From NCBI GenBank assembly GCA_035443885.1, contig DAOMNO010000003.1, positions 222,342 to 286,341 on the forward strand: 64,000 bases of DNA, in the 5' to 3' direction. Below are positions 17,592 through 25,993 of the stretch, one piece after another. Numbering within the stretch: position 1 is the stretch's first letter; each line of letters begins with the position of its first letter. Origin of the DNA: DAOMNO01 sp035443885 (GTDB taxonomy: Bacteria; Planctomycetota; Phycisphaerae; Phycisphaerales; SM1A02). The notes beneath the pieces were generated by a model. It worked only from the letters and a program-made list of their open reading frames with translations, was not told where the DNA came from and did not search any database. The position numbers and the translations under genes are program-made.

Positions 17592-18968
17592 GTGATGACC
17601 GCACGAACCCATCGATTCCACCGCGTTTCCCGCCTTGCTGCTGTGCTTTGCATGGCTGCAGCCGGCGCGATGGCCGCCCCCGCTTCCGCCCAGCCGGATA
17701 CCGGCGGCTTCATCGCCCTCGGTCAACATGACTACCTGCACCGCGACATGGTGATCTTCGCACAGGGGCTGAACCTTGACGACGGCCAGCGCATGATCGT
17801 CGAGAGCCTCTATGAAGACTATCGCGACGCTTTCGACGCAGGCTGGCTGCGCACGCAGGAGCGATTGAACGAGATTCGCAACTCCGAATCCACCGATCCC
17901 AGCGAGGTGCTGAATGCCGTGCTGGCTCCATTCGAGCAGTGGCGCGTGGAGAAGCAGCGCATCAAGGAGCGCTTTGAGGAGGACGTAAAGGTACTTCTCG
18001 GCCCGGAACAGCTTAACCAGTGGGAATCATTTCAGCGACGCATGACACGGGAGAAGACGCTGCCTCAGGCTCGTCTCTCAGGTGAAAACGTCGATCTCTT
18101 CCATGTCGTTCGCGAACTCAATCTCGACGAGCGCGGCAACATGGCTCTTGAGCCTGTGATGCAGCAGTATGAAATGGCTATGGAAGAGGCTCTTCGTCGC
18201 CGCAACGCCATCATTGAAGAAGGCCATCGCAACCTCTTCGATGCGATCCGCAAGCAGGACCCCGCCGCGGGCGTGTCGGGTATGGATCAGCAGATTCAGC
18301 GTCGAATTGATGTGCGTAACGTCAACGACCGTTACATCGAAATCATCGCGGGCTATCTGACCGAAGCCAAAGCGGCGGACTTCCGGGCCAACGCGCTTGA
18401 TCGCGGCTATCCGCGGGTCTATCGCATTACGCCTGCGCAGCGCATCTTCCGCGAAGCGCTCCGCATGACCGGCCTCGACCCCGATGTGAAGCAGGGCATC
18501 ATCGATCTCAACAATCAGCTCAACACCGAGATGGCATCGCACAACGCGACCATTCTCGAAGCACTCAGGGATCATGAGCCAAGGGCGCTCAAGAACCAGA
18601 GCGACATCTTTGCGGCACGTCAGTCCGGCGAGCGCGTTGAGCGACTGATGGACCCCACGCACGAGTTGATTCGCGTTCGTGACACACGAGCCAATCAGCT
18701 TGTCGAAGAGTTGAAGAACCTGATGGGCGAAGAAGAGTTCGCCAAGCTCCCCGGCTCCTCACGCTGGCTGGCTGATACAAGCCGCGCCGCGAGCGATCCT
18801 GCTCAAGGCGTCGATCGCCTGCATTCGCCGCGTGGCGGAACGCCTGCCCTCGGCCCCAATCAGCCGAAGCGCGACGGCAACGTGCGAGAACCCGGCGGAC
18901 GCGATCAGGTCGATGACCCCAAGGGAAGCGGCGGACGCGAAGCGCCACGAGGCCGAGGGAATCGCTAA
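17592..18968 (+). CDS. Exported helical repeat protein upstream of the secretion operon
   Basis: A 458-residue secreted protein I cannot assign to a known family. Residues 1-33 are a signal peptide ending ASAQ. The rest is predicted strongly helical and charged. Three similar units start with LNLDDGQRMIVESLYEDY, LNLDERGNMALEPVMQQY and TGLDPDVKQGIIDLNNQ, recalling the L-x-L-x-x-x-Q helices of Spy/CpxP-type chaperones. The last about 55 residues are Gly/Arg/Pro-rich and disordered. The start is GTG 17592 or the adjoining ATG 17595, behind AGGGAG. It precedes gspE by under 60 bases, so a link to secretion is plausible but inferred. Confidence 0.7.
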   Translation: MMTARTHRFHRVSRLAAVLCMAAAGAMAAPASAQPDTGGFIALGQHDYLHRDMVIFAQGLNLDDGQRMIVESLYEDYRDAFDAGWLRTQERLNEIRNSESTDPSEVLNAVLAPFEQWRVEKQRIKERFEEDVKVLLGPEQLNQWESFQRRMTREKTLPQARLSGENVDLFHVVRELNLDERGNMALEPVMQQYEMAMEEALRRRNAIIEEGHRNLFDAIRKQDPAAGVSGMDQQIQRRIDVRNVNDRYIEIIAGYLTEAKAADFRANALDRGYPRVYRITPAQRIFREALRMTGLDPDVKQGIIDLNNQLNTEMASHNATILEALRDHEPRALKNQSDIFAARQSGERVERLMDPTHELIRVRDTRANQLVEELKNLMGEEEFAKLPGSSRWLADTSRAASDPAQGVDRLHSPRGGTPALGPNQPKRDGNVREPGGRDQVDDPKGSGGREAPRGRGNR

Positions 18969-19025
18969 CGCCTCTTTGCACAGTCAGGCGGCTGACTGTA
19001 TTCAAGCATCACGCCGCCGGGCCAA

Positions 19026-20729
19026 GTGAGGTCCGGCGGCTTAGAAACGGAAGACTCGATCGTGCCCATCAGCCCAGAAGACATGACCGCATCCGTCTCC
19101 GATGAGGCGATCGCAGCACACACGAACAACGGCATCAAGAGCGATGCTTCCATCTCCGCCGGCGGCGAAGAAGATGCTCTGCGTCAACGTTGCGCACTGC
19201 TCGGCATCGAATGGTGCCCACAAGCGCCCAAGGCCTCCGCTGATGCCGTCTCGCTGATCTCCGCAGACCTCGCTGTTCGCCTTCGTGTCGTACCCGTTCG
19301 CCTCGAAGGCAATCGTCTTGTCGTCGCGATGCTCGACCCGCTCGACATCGCCTCGGCCGATGAAATTGGCACGCTCGTCGGCCGCCCCATCACGCGAATC
19401 GGCCTGCCGAAAAAAGCGTTTTCCGAACTCATGCGCGAACACTACGGCACGACCGCCGAGCGCATGGCGGAATCGCTCGCCGGTGATGCTGGCGACACGA
19501 CCGATCTGGAACACAATTTCGACGCTGTTGAAGCAGACGACCTGCACCGCATGGCGGAGCAGCCGACGCTCATCAACCTCGTCAACCTGCTCTTGCTCGA
19601 AGCGATTCAGCAGCGCACAAGCGACGTGCACATTGAGCCGTTCGAGAACGAACTGAAAGTCAAGTATCGCATTGACGGCGTGCTCATTGAACAGCCGCCA
19701 CCGCCCAAGCATTTGCAGCCGGCGCTCATCGGCCGCATCAAGATCATGAGCGGCATGAACATTGCGGAGCGTTATGTGCCGCAGGACGGCCACATCACAC
19801 TGCGCTTTGAAGGCCGCAAGGTCGATATCCGCGTCTCCACCGTTCCCACGCTCTACGGCGAATCGGTGGTCATGCGTATCCTCGACAAGAGCCAGCTTCC
19901 GCTGGACCTGATTTCACTCGGCATGAAAGAGCCGATGCGCAAGGCGATCGACAAACTCATCGCCAAACCTCACGGCCTCGTGCTCGTTACAGGCCCAACT
20001 GGTTCAGGCAAAACCACGACACTCTACGCAGCGCTTTCTAAGCTTTACGACCCGCGCAAGAAGATCATCACGATTGAAGACCCGGTCGAGTATGAACTGT
20101 CTGGCATCAATCAGATTCCGGTGAACCCGAAGCGAGGCCTCACATTCGCCACCGGTCTGCGCCACATTCTGCGACAGGACCCGGACGTGATCTTCGTCGG
20201 CGAAGTTCGTGACGCGGAAACCGCGGAGATTTCCATTCGTTCCGCGCTCACGGGCCACTTGATCTTCTCCACGCTGCACACGAACGACGCTGTCAGCTCC
20301 ATCGGCCGACTCATCGACATGGGCGTTGAGCCTTACCTCGTCGCCTCGGTCATTGAAGGCGTGCTGGCCCAGCGACTTGGTCGCCGCATCTGCGAAGGTT
20401 GCAAGACGCATATTCCCATGCGCGAAGATGTCGCGCACCGTCTGGCTCCTGCGGAGCTCGCGCGATTCGGCGGCAAAGAGTGGATCGGCCGAGGGTGCGA
20501 CAAGTGCAACGGCTCAGGCCAGTACGGCCGCGTGGGCTATTTCGAATTGCTCCTCATCACGCCGCCTGTTCGTCGTGCGATCTCGGAAAATCGCCCCGCT
20601 GCTGAACTGGCTGCGCTGCTTGGCGACAGCTACAAGACCATGCGACAGGAAGGCATGGAAAAGGCTGCGGAAGGCGTAACAACGATTGAAGAAGTGCTCC
20701 GTGCAACGCAGGATGCGGATGACGTATAA
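19026..20729 (+). CDS. gspE: Type II secretion ATPase GspE
   Basis: Hexameric cytoplasmic ATPase that drives pseudopilus growth. The coordinates give the longest frame (567 residues). GTG 19062, which follows GGAAG, or ATG 19083 may be the real start. Order: MshEN-type N-terminal domain (about 50-150), core with Walker A GPTGSGKTTTLYA, Asp box, Walker B RQDPDVIFVGEVRDAET and the His box HLIFSTLHTND. The tetracysteine zinc motif is CEGC and CDKCNGSG. It opens an operon running to about 33 kb on the plus strand. Confidence 0.96.
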   Translation: MRSGGLETEDSIVPISPEDMTASVSDEAIAAHTNNGIKSDASISAGGEEDALRQRCALLGIEWCPQAPKASADAVSLISADLAVRLRVVPVRLEGNRLVVAMLDPLDIASADEIGTLVGRPITRIGLPKKAFSELMREHYGTTAERMAESLAGDAGDTTDLEHNFDAVEADDLHRMAEQPTLINLVNLLLLEAIQQRTSDVHIEPFENELKVKYRIDGVLIEQPPPPKHLQPALIGRIKIMSGMNIAERYVPQDGHITLRFEGRKVDIRVSTVPTLYGESVVMRILDKSQLPLDLISLGMKEPMRKAIDKLIAKPHGLVLVTGPTGSGKTTTLYAALSKLYDPRKKIITIEDPVEYELSGINQIPVNPKRGLTFATGLRHILRQDPDVIFVGEVRDAETAEISIRSALTGHLIFSTLHTNDAVSSIGRLIDMGVEPYLVASVIEGVLAQRLGRRICEGCKTHIPMREDVAHRLAPAELARFGGKEWIGRGCDKCNGSGQYGRVGYFELLLITPPVRRAISENRPAAELAALLGDSYKTMRQEGMEKAAEGVTTIEEVLRATQDADDV

Positions 20730-20781
20730 GTGTTTTTGCAAAGCGTCGTGGTGATCGCGCGTTTATTGTTCAGTGTTCTCT

Positions 20782-22065
20782 ATGCCGAGTTTTCTCTACC
20801 AAAGCCTGACTTCCAACGGCCAGACTCGAACCGGCGTCATCGTCGCGAATGATCGCAGCGATGCCGTGCGCCAGTTGCTCAGCCGAGGCGAGACGGCGAC
20901 ACGCCTTGAGGCGGAAGCAACGCCGAACGGCAAAGCGAAGACGCCCGCGCGTCGTATGCCCGCTCGCGATCAGGCTCCTTCCGCCCCGGTCTTCTCGCTG
21001 GCGGCGCTGGGGATCGGAGGCAAACCGACGCTCAGCCGTTCGGATATGGCCACGCTCATGCGCGAACTCGCTACAGCGATTGAAGCGGGCCTTCCGCTCA
21101 TGCAATCGCTGCGAACGGTGCGCAAGCAGGCCGCCGGCCGCGGAATGCCGGTCATTCTCGATCACCTCATCGAGCGCGTCGAAGCAGGCGATACGCTGCA
21201 CAAAGCCGCTCGCGATTACGGACCGCCATTCGACGACATGGTGCTCGGCATGTTGCGCGCTGCGGATGCCTCAGGCGAGATGAGCACGGTGCTGCATCAG
21301 CTTGCCGATCTTCTCGAACGCTCGCTTGAGCTTCGCAGAGAAGTCATGGGCGCCACGTTCTACCCAATGCTCGTGGCTGGCCTGATCGCCATCAGCGCCG
21401 TGATTCTCGTAACAGTGCTGGTGCCGAATCTCATCGGGCCGCTTACTGAAGGCCACGCGTTTGAACTGCCCTGGCCCACCGTGGTTGTTCTCGGCGTGGC
21501 GGAGTTCCTCAAAGCCTACTGGTTCTACTGCCTGCTCGCCCTTGCGCTGATTTGGTTCGGCTGGCGAGCGTGGATCAAAGTGCCCGCGAACCGATTCAAG
21601 TTTGATTTACTCAAGCTGCGCACACCTGTGCTCGGGCGTCTGCTGCGCGACGTGGCGGTGGCGCGATTCACGCGAACGCTCGGCACGCTCACCAGCGCGG
21701 GACTGCCGATTCTTGATGCACTCCGCATTACGCAGCAGACGCTGGTCAACCGCGCCATGATGGCCGCGCTCGATGAAGTGCAGGAGAAAGTAACCAGCGG
21801 TAAGTCACTCGCAGACCCGCTCGAACGCTCCGGCCTGTTTCCGCCGCTGCTTGTGCAGGTCGTAAACCTCGGCGAGCGGTCGGGTCGGCTGGAATCCATG
21901 CTCATGCACGCGGCCACGGCATTCGATCGTCAAGTCAACGTTTCACTCAAGCTGTTCACGAAGGCTCTTCCGCCGTTTCTCCTTGTCCTCATGGCATCCG
22001 TTGCGGGCTTCGTGCTCGCGGCGATTCTTCTTCCGCTGCTTCAACTGCAAACATTGGTCAACTGA
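20782..22065 (+). CDS. gspF: Type II secretion inner-membrane platform GspF
   Basis: A 427-residue platform protein with two homologous halves, each holding a cytoplasmic helical bundle. Signatures are MRELATAIEAGLPLMQSL and FTRTLGTLTSAGLPILDAL. Membrane segments lie near residues 195-220, 240-265 and at the C-terminus (LLVLMASVAGFVLAAILLPL). The N-terminal PSFLYQSLTSNGQ matches the family start, so ATG 20782 was preferred to the GTG three codons earlier. It follows gspE by 52 bases. Confidence 0.95.
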   Translation: MPSFLYQSLTSNGQTRTGVIVANDRSDAVRQLLSRGETATRLEAEATPNGKAKTPARRMPARDQAPSAPVFSLAALGIGGKPTLSRSDMATLMRELATAIEAGLPLMQSLRTVRKQAAGRGMPVILDHLIERVEAGDTLHKAARDYGPPFDDMVLGMLRAADASGEMSTVLHQLADLLERSLELRREVMGATFYPMLVAGLIAISAVILVTVLVPNLIGPLTEGHAFELPWPTVVVLGVAEFLKAYWFYCLLALALIWFGWRAWIKVPANRFKFDLLKLRTPVLGRLLRDVAVARFTRTLGTLTSAGLPILDALRITQQTLVNRAMMAALDEVQEKVTSGKSLADPLERSGLFPPLLVQVVNLGERSGRLESMLMHAATAFDRQVNVSLKLFTKALPPFLLVLMASVAGFVLAAILLPLLQLQTLVN

Positions 22066-22104
22066 CGGGGGCTTCGTCGCCCTGGCTCTTGATGGGAACT
22101 CGAC

Positions 22105-22524
22105 ATGAACGCAACACAATACAAGACACGCCGACCCGCCCGCCGCACGGCTCGCCGCGGCTTCACGCTCCTTGAAATCATCGTCGTCGTTGTCATCATC
22201 GCACTGCTGGCAACGATGGTCGCACCGCGATTGTTCGACAACATCGGCCGCTCGCGTGTGCGCGTCGCTACCAGTGGCGTGGCCAGCATCGCACAGCAGG
22301 TGCGCATCTACATGAGCGATGAGAATCTGTCGCGCCTGCCCAACAACTTCAACCTGAACGCGCTGGTGCCGAAGTACCTGCGCGCGAAGGACCTCATCGA
22401 CCCGTGGGGCAACCCGTTTGTCATCATCATCCCGGGCGACGAGAACCCGGACTTCGACATCGTCTCCTTCGGCGCGGACGGTGTGCCGGGCGGCGACGGC
22501 GAAGACGCCGACATCGTGAACTGA
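22105..22524 (+). CDS. gspG: Major pseudopilin GspG
   Basis: A 139-residue major pseudopilin. The leader is basic (RRPARRTARRG), followed by the cleavage site and helix FTLLEIIVVVVIIALLATMV with Glu at +5. The conserved GspG C-terminal pattern is complete: PKYLRAKDLIDPWGNPFV and SFGADGVPGGDGEDADI, the latter holding the calcium-binding loop. It polymerises into the periplasmic pseudopilus. It sits 40 bases downstream of gspF. Confidence 0.96.
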   Translation: MNATQYKTRRPARRTARRGFTLLEIIVVVVIIALLATMVAPRLFDNIGRSRVRVATSGVASIAQQVRIYMSDENLSRLPNNFNLNALVPKYLRAKDLIDPWGNPFVIIIPGDENPDFDIVSFGADGVPGGDGEDADIVN

Positions 22525-22535
22525 TCGCAACTTTC

Positions 22536-23117
22536 ATGCTTCGCATCAGGCGTCCATCCAGAATCGCACGCGGCTTCAGCCTCATCGAGTTGATCGTGGT
22601 CATCGCGATCCTCGCGATCCTGGCGACTATGACGGTGCCGCGCCTGCTTGGCAATCAGGACCGCCAGTTCCGCGCAACGTGCGATCAGGTGGCGGACATG
22701 CTCACGATGTACGCCCGTCGCGATAGTCTCGCGGAGAAGCCGATCGGCCTGATGTACGACGAAGCCCGCCGCTGGCTCATCGTTACCGTGTACGACATGG
22801 AACAGGGCAGCGAGAGTAAAGCCTACGACTGGCGATGGGATCGGTACATTCAGCCGGTCAAGTTGCCCGATTTCGTTCACCTGGGCGAAGTGCGAATCGA
22901 CGGCTCGCGCGTGGACATCACCAACTGGCCGTATCGCAGTCGACCCGGACACGAGCGGCCGATGATTGAAATCGTCCTCGATGGGCCGGAAGAATCCATC
23001 ACGATCGCGCTGGCCTCGTATGCCGTTACACCCCGCCAGTTTCGCGACGGCGCATCAGCGAACTTCCCCATGCCGATTGATCTGAACGCCGCTGGGCAGA
23101 TGAGAGAGGATTGGTAA
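22536..23117 (+). CDS. gspH: Minor pseudopilin GspH-like
   Basis: A 193-residue pseudopilin with leader MLRIRRPSRIARG and helix FSLIELIVVIAILAILATMT; Glu at +5 is present. The C-terminal globular part (DQVADMLTMYARRDSLAEKP, YDEARRWLIV) follows the GspH/FimT pattern. Assignment to H rests on position between G and I and on the domain. No clear SD precedes the ATG at 22536, 11 bases after the gspG stop, which suggests translational coupling. Its TAA overlaps the next ATG by one base (TAATG). Confidence 0.85.
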   Translation: MLRIRRPSRIARGFSLIELIVVIAILAILATMTVPRLLGNQDRQFRATCDQVADMLTMYARRDSLAEKPIGLMYDEARRWLIVTVYDMEQGSESKAYDWRWDRYIQPVKLPDFVHLGEVRIDGSRVDITNWPYRSRPGHERPMIEIVLDGPEESITIALASYAVTPRQFRDGASANFPMPIDLNAAGQMREDW

Positions 23118-23596
23118 TGCTGTACCTCGTGCGACGAAGAACGGCTCCCAACCGGCGTGGCATGGCACTGCTGGATGTCATCGTGGGCACCGTGATGCTC
23201 GGCATCGGTCTTGCGGTCGTCGTCTCCATCAGCAGCCGATCGCTGGCCGGGCAGCGTGACGGCGAGATGCGCATGGTCGCCACCTGGCTCGCAGACGAAC
23301 TGCTTTCGATGGTGCTTGTCGAAGGCCCTGTCGATTACCGCAAACTCTACGACCTCAATGGCAGTTTTTATCCGCCGTTCGAGGACTACGCTTTTGACAT
23401 CACCATCGAAGACATCGGCATCGGCCAGCCGTTCCGCGTTACAGCGAAAGTCAGTTGGCTCACGGGCCGTGCCGTGCAATCAATCGAAGTGCAGGCCTAC
23501 ATCGCCGAACGCGGCGGCGATCCGTTTGAGCCTCGCGCACCGAAGGAATGGCTTGATCGCGAAGGCCGACATTATGAAAGGCTCTTCGGTGAATAA
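23117..23596 (+). CDS. gspI: Minor pseudopilin GspI-like
   Basis: A 159-residue pseudopilin. Its leader RRTAPNRRG precedes MALLDVIVGTVMLGIGLAVV, which has Asp rather than Glu near +5, tolerated in some minor pseudopilins. Length and position fit GspI, part of the pseudopilus tip with J and K. The start codon overlaps the gspH stop by one base. The end overlaps the start of gspJ by about 20 bases. Confidence 0.8.
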   Translation: MLYLVRRRTAPNRRGMALLDVIVGTVMLGIGLAVVVSISSRSLAGQRDGEMRMVATWLADELLSMVLVEGPVDYRKLYDLNGSFYPPFEDYAFDITIEDIGIGQPFRVTAKVSWLTGRAVQSIEVQAYIAERGGDPFEPRAPKEWLDREGRHYERLFGE

Positions 23597-24632
23597 CCTG
23601 ATGCGTCATCACAGCTCGCGGCGGGGCTTCACGCTTGTTGAAGTTGTGCTCGCTGCCGTCATCACCGCGTTCGTGCTGGGCAGCCTCACCGTGAGCCTGG
23701 GAAGCCTCAGCCGCGCAAAAGACAGCAGCAAGACGCGGCTCGACGCGCATCTTCGCGCGGATGCAGCTCTCAACATGATCCGACGCGATCTGGCGTCCGT
23801 GGTGCGCCACGAAGACCTGTTCTGGGTCAAGATGGTTATTCGCAGCAACTCGACACCTTCGCCGCTCGGCGATCTCGACCGCGATGAAATCATGGTCTTC
23901 AACACGCGATTGCGGTTGATGCAGGACATCGACTTCAACGGTGAAGGCATGCAGTACGAAACGCAGTACCGCATTGCAGAACACGCAGGCGCGCCAATGC
24001 TCTGGCAGCGACGTGATCCGGTGCCTGATCAATACCCGCTGGCGGGCGGCGTCGCCACGCCGGTGGTCGAAGGCCTGCTCGCGCTGCGCATCGAAGCCTA
24101 CGACGGGTATCAGTGGTTCCGCACGTGGGACTCTGACGATCACGGCCTGCCTCTTGCCATTCGCATCACACTCATGGCCAGCGGTCATCGCAACGGCGAA
24201 GACCTGTACACCGCACCGACTGCAATCCTGCGCACCGTCGTTCCAATCGACCGTGTCATTCCGCCGGCGGATAACTTCAGGCCCGATGAAGACGAAGAAG
24301 AGGAAGAGCTTGAAGACGTTTCCGACCCTGAAGCTGAAGCACTGAACCAGATGCAGCAGCAGCCCGGCGGCTTGGGTAACAGGCCTGGTGGTGGCCCCGG
24401 CGGTCGCCCCGGCGATGGCACAGGCGGACGACCTGGCGATGGCGGACGACCCGGCGATGGCGGACGGCCTGGCGCAGGAGACGGTGGACGACCCGGCGGT
24501 GGTGGCGGCGCGGGCGGGCGACCGGGCGGCCGCCCCAGTGCGAATCCAAATGCTGGCGGCGGCGGAAGCGGCGGCGGCAACAGCGGCGTCCCGCAGCAGC
24601 GACCGGGCGGGCGCCCAGGGAGGCCGCAATGA
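23574..24632 (+). CDS. gspJ: Minor pseudopilin GspJ-like with Gly/Pro-rich tail
   Basis: About 352 residues from ATG 23574; a start at 23601, behind GGTGA, would give a tidier leader MRHHSSRRG. The helix FTLVEVVLAAVITAFVLGSL has Glu at +5. The GspJ-type head (DAALNMIRRDLASVV, RLMQDIDFNGEG) spans about 30-235. An acidic run (DEDEEEEELEDV) follows, then about 100 residues of low-complexity repeats such as GGRPGDGGRPGDGGRPG, unusual for a tip pseudopilin. It overlaps gspI and gspK. Confidence 0.82.
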   Translation: MKGSSVNNLMRHHSSRRGFTLVEVVLAAVITAFVLGSLTVSLGSLSRAKDSSKTRLDAHLRADAALNMIRRDLASVVRHEDLFWVKMVIRSNSTPSPLGDLDRDEIMVFNTRLRLMQDIDFNGEGMQYETQYRIAEHAGAPMLWQRRDPVPDQYPLAGGVATPVVEGLLALRIEAYDGYQWFRTWDSDDHGLPLAIRITLMASGHRNGEDLYTAPTAILRTVVPIDRVIPPADNFRPDEDEEEEELEDVSDPEAEALNQMQQQPGGLGNRPGGGPGGRPGDGTGGRPGDGGRPGDGGRPGAGDGGRPGGGGGAGGRPGGRPSANPNAGGGGSGGGNSGVPQQRPGGRPGRPQ

Positions 24633-25993
24633 TGATGACGTTCCATACGCGAACAACTCCTCGCTGTCACGTGCCACAGCGCCGCGGCTCCGTGGTCATG
24701 ATCATCCTCTGGGCGGTATCGCTCGCAGCGATCATCACTGTCGGCGTGCAACTCTCTTCACATCGTCAATCCACGCTCGGCCGCGATGCACTGGAGCGCG
24801 TGCAGGCGCGATGGGCCGCACGATCCGGCGTTGAGCAGACCATTGCCGTCATGCATCTGCACACCGAGCGACCCGATCCTGAAGATTCCTTCGCCATGGT
24901 TCGCGAGATGGAGTACGTTGCGTTCGGCAATACCGTCGGTGCAAGCTGGGACATTCGTCACTTCGCGCATGGCCGCGAGTGGCCAGGACCGATGGACGAA
25001 CACTCGAAGATGAACATCAACACCATCGACATGCCTTTGCTGATGGTGCTGGACAACATGTGGCTCGATATCGCCGACGCCATTCTGGAATGGCGTAGCC
25101 CGGATTATGAATCAATGGGCCTCGGCGTCGGTCGTGATTACTACCTCAGCCTCAATCCGCCGTACGAACAGCGCAAGGATCGATACCAGAACATTGCGGA
25201 GCTTGAACTCGTCGCAGGCATCTGGCCCAAGCACCTGCGCGGCGAAGACTGGAACCTCAACGGCCGTCTTGACGCCAATGAGAACGACGGCACCATGACG
25301 TTCCCGCCTGACAATCAGGACGGCATTCTGGATGCAGGCTGGTCAGCCTCGCTCACCGCAACGTCAGTTGCGGGCGGCGCAACCACGTCCGGCCTGCCTC
25401 GCATTCACCTGGCGAAGGCGAAGATCGCAGATGTGATGGAGCGGCTCGAGATTGAAGAGCGTCAGGCCAAAGCCCTGATCCGCTTTGGCCGCAACGAAGA
25501 AAGCAAGCTGGAGCAGCTTCTCGTTACACCAATCGGCAATATTGATGCGCAGGGTCGCGCTTCTCAGTCGCCTTACAACACGGCGATGCCTGACCTCACG
25601 CCCGTGCAGCTTCGCGCGGTGTTCGATGAACTGACGCTGATTGACCCGCTAGACCGTCCGTCGGGCAAGATGAACATCAACACCGTCTCCGCCGATCTGT
25701 TCCGCCGCATTCTCCTCGACATCTACATGACTGAGCCAGTGGTTGCAGACGAAATCCTCTACATGCGGGATTCCCGGACAGAAGGCCTGCTCAGTCTGGC
25801 GGACCTCAAGGAAATCCCCGAAGTCAGCCCAGAGCTGCTTGTTCAGCTCGGCGCGATGTTCGACACGCGCAGCAACGTGTACACGATCAGCTCCAAGGGT
25901 CGATCGATGTCAACCGGCGCAGAAGTTGAAATTGTTGTGGTCGTTGATCGTTCTACCATCCCCGTTCGCATTCTTGAGTATCGAGAGCAGTGA
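24629..25993 (+). CDS. gspK: Minor pseudopilin GspK
   Basis: The large tip pseudopilin, 454 residues. The leader ends RRG before SVVMIILWAVSLAAIITVGV; family members lack a strict Glu at +5, as here. The head contains MNINTIDMPLL and a second MNINTVSADLF, the helix-hairpin-like SAM motifs of GspK. Calcium-type loops are DWNLNGRLDANEND and DNQDGILDAGW. The first ATG overlaps the gspJ stop by 4 bases. With I and J it forms the tip complex that contacts cargo. Confidence 0.9.
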   Translation: MMMTFHTRTTPRCHVPQRRGSVVMIILWAVSLAAIITVGVQLSSHRQSTLGRDALERVQARWAARSGVEQTIAVMHLHTERPDPEDSFAMVREMEYVAFGNTVGASWDIRHFAHGREWPGPMDEHSKMNINTIDMPLLMVLDNMWLDIADAILEWRSPDYESMGLGVGRDYYLSLNPPYEQRKDRYQNIAELELVAGIWPKHLRGEDWNLNGRLDANENDGTMTFPPDNQDGILDAGWSASLTATSVAGGATTSGLPRIHLAKAKIADVMERLEIEERQAKALIRFGRNEESKLEQLLVTPIGNIDAQGRASQSPYNTAMPDLTPVQLRAVFDELTLIDPLDRPSGKMNINTVSADLFRRILLDIYMTEPVVADEILYMRDSRTEGLLSLADLKEIPEVSPELLVQLGAMFDTRSNVYTISSKGRSMSTGAEVEIVVVVDRSTIPVRILEYREQ

